Made by a program: the position numbers and the translations under genes. The notes under the pieces are model-generated. The model was not told the DNA's origin and made no database searches. It saw nothing but the letters and a program-made list of their open reading frames with translations. 26,960 nt of DNA from CAYUZU01 sp964448675 (GTDB lineage Bacteria > Planctomycetota > Phycisphaerae > UBA1845 > Fen-1342), in assembly GCA_964448675.1 (NCBI GenBank), contig CAYUZU010000042.1:1-26960 (forward strand). The letters are read 5' to 3'. Below are positions 22,586-26,960 of the stretch, piece by piece (within the stretch, counting starts at the first letter, position 1; each line of letters starts with the position of its first letter).

Positions 22586-22592
22586 CTCCTTT
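22586..22592 (-). promoter_or_regulatory. Strong ribosome binding site that sets a TTG start
   Basis: On the minus strand AAAGGAG (22592-22586) precedes the TTG at 22577 by 8 bases. It is 26 bases from the next ATG at 22559, too far for normal initiation. The TTG start also gives a better signal peptide. Confidence 0.6.
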
Positions 22593-22717
22593 GTTCGCTG
22601 GCTGCGTCGCCGTGCAGTCGGCGGCTGTACGCGCGTTCATTGCCGTCGCGTTGTGCCGCCAGGCCACCCCCTGAGTGTATATCGGTCGCCGGCCGGCTTC
22701 AGCCTTCGCCAGACGGA

Positions 22718-24121
22718 TTACGGCCAGGGACGACCCGCGAGCGAGACGGCCAGCCGGGCCGCCTCCAGGTAGTCCGGCTGCCACCCGACCCAGACACCGC
22801 GCACGATGCCCGCCGCGTCGATCACCCGCACCACGGGCAGTTCGGGGACGGTCTCGACCTGTAACAGGGGGGCGGCGAGCACGTGTCGCAGGTCGTCGCC
22901 GCAGGCCGCGATGGCCGCCCGCGCCCGCATCGGATCGCGGTCGAGATTACAGCAGAGCAGCGTGACGGCCCCGCGGGGCATGGCGGCCTGGGTCTGCCGC
23001 CAGGACTGCAGCGCGAGAAGCCCCGGGGCGGCGTCCGCGGACCAGAAGCACTCGATGACCACGCCGTTGCGCAGGTCCTCGCAGGGCACCGTTTCGCCAG
23101 CCGGATCCTGAAGGGTCCAGGTGCCGGCCGGGCGATTCAGCCAGCGCGTCGCCAGGGCGGCCCGGGCCCGCAACGCCGGCGTCGCGTGGCGGACATACTG
23201 CCGGTGGGCGTCGGCCAGGGTTGCCAGCGGCGAGTTGGCCCGCGAATCGACGTCGGAGCGGAACCCGGCCCAGAGCTGATCAAGCTGCTCCAGCCACTGG
23301 TCCAGCTTCTCCGGCCGATCGAGGATGCTGCGGTGCAGACGCGACTCGACGCGCAATGCCTGTAGATAGCGCTGGACCTCGTCAGCGCGCCGGGCACACC
23401 ACGGAGCGCTGTGATCGAGCACGTCGCGCAACTCGGCGACGACCTCCGTTTCGGTGCCGGCCCGCGCGTCACTGGCGTGATACGTTGCGCGGCGCAGGCG
23501 CCCGCGCCGCGGGTCAAACCAGAAGCGGCCCGCTCGCTGGCGGCCCAGTACGTCCCAGGCGTTGAGCGGATCGCGGATGTCCACGTCGATGGTGAGGGTG
23601 CCGCCGCCTTCCGCCGCCGGGCCGACATTGCGGCAATGCCAACGGCGACCGTGAATCGTCGGCGGACTGACCCAGGCGGTGGGCTGCTGGGCGCCGACCG
23701 GCAGCACGGGCAGGACATCGAGCGCGGCGAGCAGCGGTGCGAGGCGCGGCGGCATCTCGTCGGGCCAGCGGCGTTCGCCGCGACTGGTGACGTAAAGGAC
23801 GGCCCCGCGGGCCGGATGCACCTCGGCTCCCGCTTCCCGCACGAGCTGGATGAGCAGCAGCTTTTGTCCGTCCTCCTCCGCCAGGCACCAGCACTGCACG
23901 TCGTCGACGATGCGCTGCCGTACGGCGCCGCTGTCGTTCGCTCGTACGACCGCCTCGCGGCGATACACCAGCCGATCGCCGACCGCGAGCTGATACGTCA
24001 GCGACGGCGTCTGGGCGGCCGCCGGCAGGGCCGCAGTGAGTGCGACCAGGGCCGCCGGGATCGCGCCGCACAGGTGCCGCGGGCGGGTCGCGGGATGGTG
24101 TTGTTGCGTGCCTGCGGTCAT
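22718..24121 (-). CDS. Exported protein with cysteine-less thioredoxin-like domain
   Basis: A 467-aa protein with a signal peptide (hydrophobic about 18-35, likely cut after AAA36). Residues 40 to about 230 form a beta-rich region of unknown family; a helical region (about 245-330) follows. The last 120 residues have the order of a thioredoxin/redoxin fold. VVIECFWSADAAPG aligns with the usual FWATWCGPC, and a likely cis-Pro is present in ELPVVRVID (Pro429). Both active-site cysteines are replaced (FWSADAAPG, 359-367), so it should not act as a disulphide oxidoreductase. It could be a structural or binding domain. ATG at 24121 follows AAGGA with short spacing. The DUF1571-like gene starts 140 bases after its stop. 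The domain call is by pattern, not alignment. Confidence 0.78.
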   Translation of the reverse strand: MTAGTQQHHPATRPRHLCGAIPAALVALTAALPAAAQTPSLTYQLAVGDRLVYRREAVVRANDSGAVRQRIVDDVQCWCLAEEDGQKLLLIQLVREAGAEVHPARGAVLYVTSRGERRWPDEMPPRLAPLLAALDVLPVLPVGAQQPTAWVSPPTIHGRRWHCRNVGPAAEGGGTLTIDVDIRDPLNAWDVLGRQRAGRFWFDPRRGRLRRATYHASDARAGTETEVVAELRDVLDHSAPWCARRADEVQRYLQALRVESRLHRSILDRPEKLDQWLEQLDQLWAGFRSDVDSRANSPLATLADAHRQYVRHATPALRARAALATRWLNRPAGTWTLQDPAGETVPCEDLRNGVVIECFWSADAAPGLLALQSWRQTQAAMPRGAVTLLCCNLDRDPMRARAAIAACGDDLRHVLAAPLLQVETVPELPVVRVIDAAGIVRGVWVGWQPDYLEAARLAVSLAGRPWP

Positions 24122-24292
24122 GGGGTCCTTCGTGGCCGGCGGTGCAACACGGCGGCGTTGGACGCGAATGCGCACCTCGTACGTGCCATAGCGTAACCGC
24201 GTCGCGGGCGCGTGCCCAGGGGGGCTTTGCCGCGCTGGGTGTACGGTCACTGCGGACGCCGTACAATGCGCCGGAGCATAAGGAGAGGACTC

Positions 24293-25063
24293 GTGAACAT
24301 CCTGCGTGAACCACGCGTGTACCTGGTCGGGCGGCAGGCGATGGACCAGGCCGTGATCGACCAGTTCGTCAGCGATGTCGGTGCCACCTGGGAGACCGAC
24401 ACCGCGGTCGGGGCCGAGCAGCTCTGCGAGGCCGCGGGCCGACTCTGCTACATGTCCTTCGGCAAGGGCCGCAAGACCAACGCCGAGTATCTCTCACACA
24501 TCATCGCCTCGGCGCACGGGTCGGTGCTGGAGCACGTGACGTGGAACTTCATCATCGCCGGCGTGTCGCGGTCGTTTACGCACGAGCTGGTGCGGCATCG
24601 GGCGGGCTTCGCCTACTCGCAGCTTTCGCAACGCTACGTGGACGAGTCGACCGCGGACTTCGTCGAACCGGACTGCATCGCCGACGATCCCGAGCTGCAC
24701 ACGATCTGGGAAGAGTCGATTCGCCAGTCGCATGACGCGTATTGCCGCCTTGTCGAGGGCCTGCTGCACAAGTTTGCCGACGAGCCGGACAAGACCATGC
24801 GGCGCAAGATGGCGCGCCAGGCGGCTCGCAGCGTGCTGCCCAACGCGACCGAGACGCGCATCTTCGTGTCCGCCAACGGCCGCGCGTGGCGGCACTTCGT
24901 GGAGGCGCGGGCGAACGAGCACGCCGAGGTCGAGATCCGCCGCGTGGCGATCGCGGTGCTGCGTGTGCTGCAGCGTGAAGCGCCGAACATCTTCGGCGAT
25001 TACGCGATCCGTTCGCTGCCCGACGGCAGTGAAGTCGTCGAGGCGACCCATCGCAAGGTCTGA
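24293..25063 (+). CDS. thyX: Flavin-dependent thymidylate synthase
   Basis: A 256-aa FAD enzyme that makes dTMP from dUMP using methylenetetrahydrofolate and NADPH, replacing ThyA in many bacteria. The signature region is ELVRHRAGFAYSQLSQRYVDES (98-119). Here eight residues separate RHR (101-103) from the substrate-binding Ser112, whereas the textbook motif has seven. Other hallmarks are HGSVLEHVTWNFII (75-88), and RSVLPNATETRIFVSANGRAWRHF followed by RANEHAEVEIR near the C-terminus. The GTG at 24293 follows AAGGAG (24280-24285) at 7 bases and is preferred over upstream codons. A -10-like TACAAT (24262-24267) lies just before, without a good -35. It is divergent from the thioredoxin-like gene with a 171-bp spacer. 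Confidence 0.95.
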   Translation: MNILREPRVYLVGRQAMDQAVIDQFVSDVGATWETDTAVGAEQLCEAAGRLCYMSFGKGRKTNAEYLSHIIASAHGSVLEHVTWNFIIAGVSRSFTHELVRHRAGFAYSQLSQRYVDESTADFVEPDCIADDPELHTIWEESIRQSHDAYCRLVEGLLHKFADEPDKTMRRKMARQAARSVLPNATETRIFVSANGRAWRHFVEARANEHAEVEIRRVAIAVLRVLQREAPNIFGDYAIRSLPDGSEVVEATHRKV

Positions 25064-25067
25064 GCCG

Positions 25068-25085
25068 GACCGGCCGCCGCCGGTC
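25068..25085 (+). terminator. Hairpin right after thyX
   Basis: Arms GACCGGC (25068-25074) and GCCGGTC (25079-25085) pair perfectly over 7 bp around CGCC, 4 bases after the thyX stop. A 10-base palindrome GTCCGCGGAC follows at 25089-25098. No T-tract is seen, and the next gene begins at 25114, so full termination is doubtful. Confidence 0.45.
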
Positions 25086-25113
25086 GCTGTCCGCGGACGA
25101 AAACGAGGTTGAC

Positions 25114-26160
25114 ATGCTCAAGTCGATGACCGCGAACGTGTACCTGGTCACGGCCCTGTCGCTGGCACTGCTCGCGAGCGTCGCGGCGCAGGCCGAGCTG
25201 GCCGATGTCTACCTGCGCGACGGGCTGCGCCTTCGTGGCGATGTGACGGAGGCGGATGACGTCGTGATCCTGCGCAATGCGGCGGGCGAGCTGCGGCTCG
25301 ATGCGACGGACGTTGAACGCATCGTCGTCGTCGAAGCCGCCGCGGCAGACGCCCCGGAGCCCGAAGACGCGGCCGAGGACGTTGCCGACGAGGATGCGCC
25401 GGCGGTGCCCGAGTTGCCCGGCCCGGACGGCCAGTTGATGCCTGCGCCGCCGTTGTCGAAAGAGGATATCCAGAAGCTGCGGCTGCACGAGTTGTTCCTC
25501 ACCGGCCCGCCCGAAAAGGTCCAGGTCGAGTTCGAGCGTCACGGCCGGCAACAGGACCTCTCGACCCAAGTGCTCGAGGAGCTCAGGAGGCGCGACGACT
25601 TCCGCGACACCTGGGAGCAGGTCCTCACCCGCGGTCAGCCACACGAGCGCCTCCAGCTCATCCTGCGCGAGACCGGCATGGAATACGCCGACCGCATCAA
25701 GGTCCGCAGCGATCCGACGGTGTTCGCGACCTTTCGGCGGCGGGTGTTGCCGCTGGTGCATCGCGGCTGTGCCCGGTCGGGCTGCCACGCGGGGACGGCC
25801 GCCCGCGTGTTCCGCTTTCCGCTGGGCTCGCGCAACAGCGAGACGTACGCCTACACCTCTTTCGTGCTGCTTGACCAGATGGTCAGCGAGCAGGGTCGGT
25901 TGATCGATCGGGACGTGCCGGAGGACAGCGTGCTGGTGCGCTATATGCTGCCGCCCGAGAGCATCGAGGACGGCCACCCCGACCCCGGCCGCGGGCCAAG
26001 CTTCAAGCCGATGATCCGCTCGCGAACCGATCCGAGCTACGCGCTGGTGGTGGAGTGGATACAGTCACTGGTCGTGCCGCGTCCGGATTATGGGCTGGAC
26101 TACGAGAATCCGTATGCCGGCCGCGTGCAGGCGCCGGCCCCCGCTGAAGAGGACGAATAG
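25114..26160 (+). CDS. Exported protein with cytochrome c-like CX4CH motif
   Basis: A 348-aa protein with a signal peptide (hydrophobic about 8-24, likely cut after AQA28). Residues 30-75 form a small beta domain (VYLRDGLRLRGDV, LDATDVERIVVVE). An Ala/Asp/Glu/Pro-rich linker follows (about 75-112), then a helical part (115-190). The C-terminal domain (about 200-335) contains GCARSGCHAGTAARVF, that is Cys219-X4-Cys224-His225, then YMLPPES (Met278). This recalls planctomycete cytochrome-like domains, where a CxxCH or longer motif carries covalent haem; CX4CH sites are known in multihaem cytochromes. Haem attachment here is inferred, not shown. The ATG at 25114 follows GAGG (25105-25108). It lies 50 bases after thyX, with a hairpin between. 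Confidence 0.8.
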   Translation: MLKSMTANVYLVTALSLALLASVAAQAELADVYLRDGLRLRGDVTEADDVVILRNAAGELRLDATDVERIVVVEAAAADAPEPEDAAEDVADEDAPAVPELPGPDGQLMPAPPLSKEDIQKLRLHELFLTGPPEKVQVEFERHGRQQDLSTQVLEELRRRDDFRDTWEQVLTRGQPHERLQLILRETGMEYADRIKVRSDPTVFATFRRRVLPLVHRGCARSGCHAGTAARVFRFPLGSRNSETYAYTSFVLLDQMVSEQGRLIDRDVPEDSVLVRYMLPPESIEDGHPDPGRGPSFKPMIRSRTDPSYALVVEWIQSLVVPRPDYGLDYENPYAGRVQAPAPAEEDE

Positions 26161-26168
26161 GGCCTGTT

Positions 26169-26195
26169 GCGAGCAAAGCGCCGCGGCGTGCTCGC
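26169..26195 (+). terminator. Nested hairpin after the CX4CH protein gene
   Basis: Outer arms GCGAGCA (26169-26175) and TGCTCGC (26189-26195) pair perfectly and enclose the 10-base palindrome CGCCGCGGCG (26179-26188). It starts 9 bases after the stop. The stem is very stable but no T-tract follows. Confidence 0.5.
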
Positions 26196-26206
26196 GGCGC
26201 ATGTTC

Positions 26207-26221
26207 TCGGACGAAGTCCGA
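26207..26221 (+). repeat. Second hairpin in the same gap
   Basis: TCGGAC (26207-26212) and GTCCGA (26216-26221) form a 6-bp stem with a GAA loop, 11 bases after the nested hairpin. Two tandem stems suggest a transcript boundary before the J-like gene. The rest of the gap up to 26328 shows no gene. Confidence 0.45.
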
Positions 26222-26328
26222 AAGCGGCCCGGCGGCGGCCGCGGTGTTTGCTGCCTGTCCGGACCCTGCGCGGATTTCGCTACCTGGTGCCGTTCTGCCC
26301 GCCTATCGTCTGGTAGGAGGCTGGAAAG

Positions 26329-26847
26329 ATGGCCCAGGACTACTTTGCCACACTCGGGCTGCGCCCGGGGCGCTACTCGTCCCGCGAGGTTGCCCGCCAT
26401 TTCGTCACCCAGCGCCGCCGCGTGCTGGGCGAGCTGTACGACGCCGACCGGCACCACAGCTCGCGCGAGCGGCTCGAGGCCTTGCACCAGGCGTATCGGA
26501 CACTGTCCGATCCCAAGCGCCAGGCCGCGTACCTGCGCCAGTGCCGCGACAGCGCCAGCCCGGTCGAGGAGATGCGCGGGTTGATCGCCGCGTCGCTCGA
26601 GGACGGCCTGCTGCGCCAGTCGCGGCGGCAATGGCTGGTTGAGCGCGCCGCCGCGCTCGGCTTCAACGAGTTTCAGGCGCAGCTGCTGATCGCGCAGGTG
26701 CAGTTCGGCGACGACGAAGTGCCGGCCACGCCGCGGGTGCCGTCCGCGGTCCGGGCCGCTTCGTCGCGGGCCTGGGCGCGGGTCGCCGCCGTGGGGGTGC
26801 TGGCACTGGCGATGTTCGTGGGGCTCGTGCAGTGGGTCGGGGCGTGA
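26329..26847 (+). CDS. Membrane-anchored J-like protein lacking HPD
   Basis: A 172-aa protein with the outline of a DnaJ J-domain at residues 4-72: DYFATLGLRPG, a basic helix (VARHFVTQRRRVLGELY), then RLEALHQAYRTLSDPKRQAAYL, which matches the end of J-domains. At the place of the essential HPD tripeptide it reads DAD (38-40, YDADRH), so it should not stimulate DnaK ATPase. A helical middle (about 78-125) and a single C-terminal membrane span (about 149-169) follow. The protein is therefore probably tail-anchored with the domain in the cytoplasm. The ATG at 26329 has a very strong TAGGAGG (26314-26320) with 8-base spacing. No DnaK or GrpE gene is nearby. The J-like call is by pattern; the role is unknown. 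Confidence 0.82.
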   Translation: MAQDYFATLGLRPGRYSSREVARHFVTQRRRVLGELYDADRHHSSRERLEALHQAYRTLSDPKRQAAYLRQCRDSASPVEEMRGLIAASLEDGLLRQSRRQWLVERAAALGFNEFQAQLLIAQVQFGDDEVPATPRVPSAVRAASSRAWARVAAVGVLALAMFVGLVQWVGA

Positions 26848-26960
26848 CGGTCGGGCGGTGGGACGCGCAGCCATTTCAGGTTTCGTCTTCAGCAAGCCCT
26901 GCTAACCCGGATTATTCATCGGTAGGTTGAAGTTCGGGGTTCGGGTGGAGGCGGTGGGGT

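Noticed and set aside
26848..26960. Coding or structural content in the last 113 bases
   Set aside because: No start with ribosome site, no clear hairpin and no known motif could be supported before the window ends.

Overview
This is a GC-rich window (about two-thirds G+C by eye) from a bacterial chromosome, most likely a planctomycete or close PVC relative. I base this on family knowledge. It carries the 68-aa small basic protein found in planctomycetes, verrucomicrobia and chlamydiae. It has a DUF1571-like lipoprotein, SH3 envelope proteins with Thr-Thr-Gln-Pro linkers, a large multi-membrane-span SPFH protein next to an HflC/HflK pair, and a cytochrome-like domain with a CX4CH motif. No rRNA, tRNA, CRISPR array, transposase or phage gene was seen. 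The window looks like vertically inherited chromosome rather than a mobile island.

Layout. 1-3605 (+): the 3' part of atpD, the small basic protein, and a P1B-type metal ATPase behind its own sigma70-like promoter. 3719-4696 (-): an orphan ABC-2 type permease. 4873-14648 (+): a long co-directional block with an 826-aa seven-span SPFH protein, an HflC-like and an HflK-like protein, an ABC ATPase with a low-complexity tail, its translationally coupled ABC-2 permease, and a 736-aa membrane-anchored helical protein. 14722-16290 (+): xseA without xseB. 16466-17518 (-): an ATP-grasp ligase of unknown substrate. 17744-20612 (+): an exported double-SH3 protein, a 62-aa lipoprotein, a CsgG/LpoB-like lipoprotein, and a 55-aa Cys/His protein. 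20596-24121 (-): an exported protein with a thioredoxin-like domain lacking its cysteines, a DUF1571-like lipoprotein with a TTG start, and ribD coupled to it by an ATGA overlap. 24293-26847 (+): thyX, an exported protein with a CX4CH motif, and a membrane-anchored J-like protein lacking HPD.

The most system-like part is 3719-14648. Three different SPFH proteins are followed by a complete ABC-2 transporter and a large anchored protein. A second permease with the same conserved cytoplasmic motif is transcribed divergently, and the spacer between the two units holds two strong inverted repeats. I infer, without proof, a membrane-microdomain module coupled to an export or membrane-remodelling ABC transporter. 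Several spacers hold GC-rich hairpins without a T-tract. Start choices rest on visible Shine-Dalgarno spacing where it exists; weak cases are marked.
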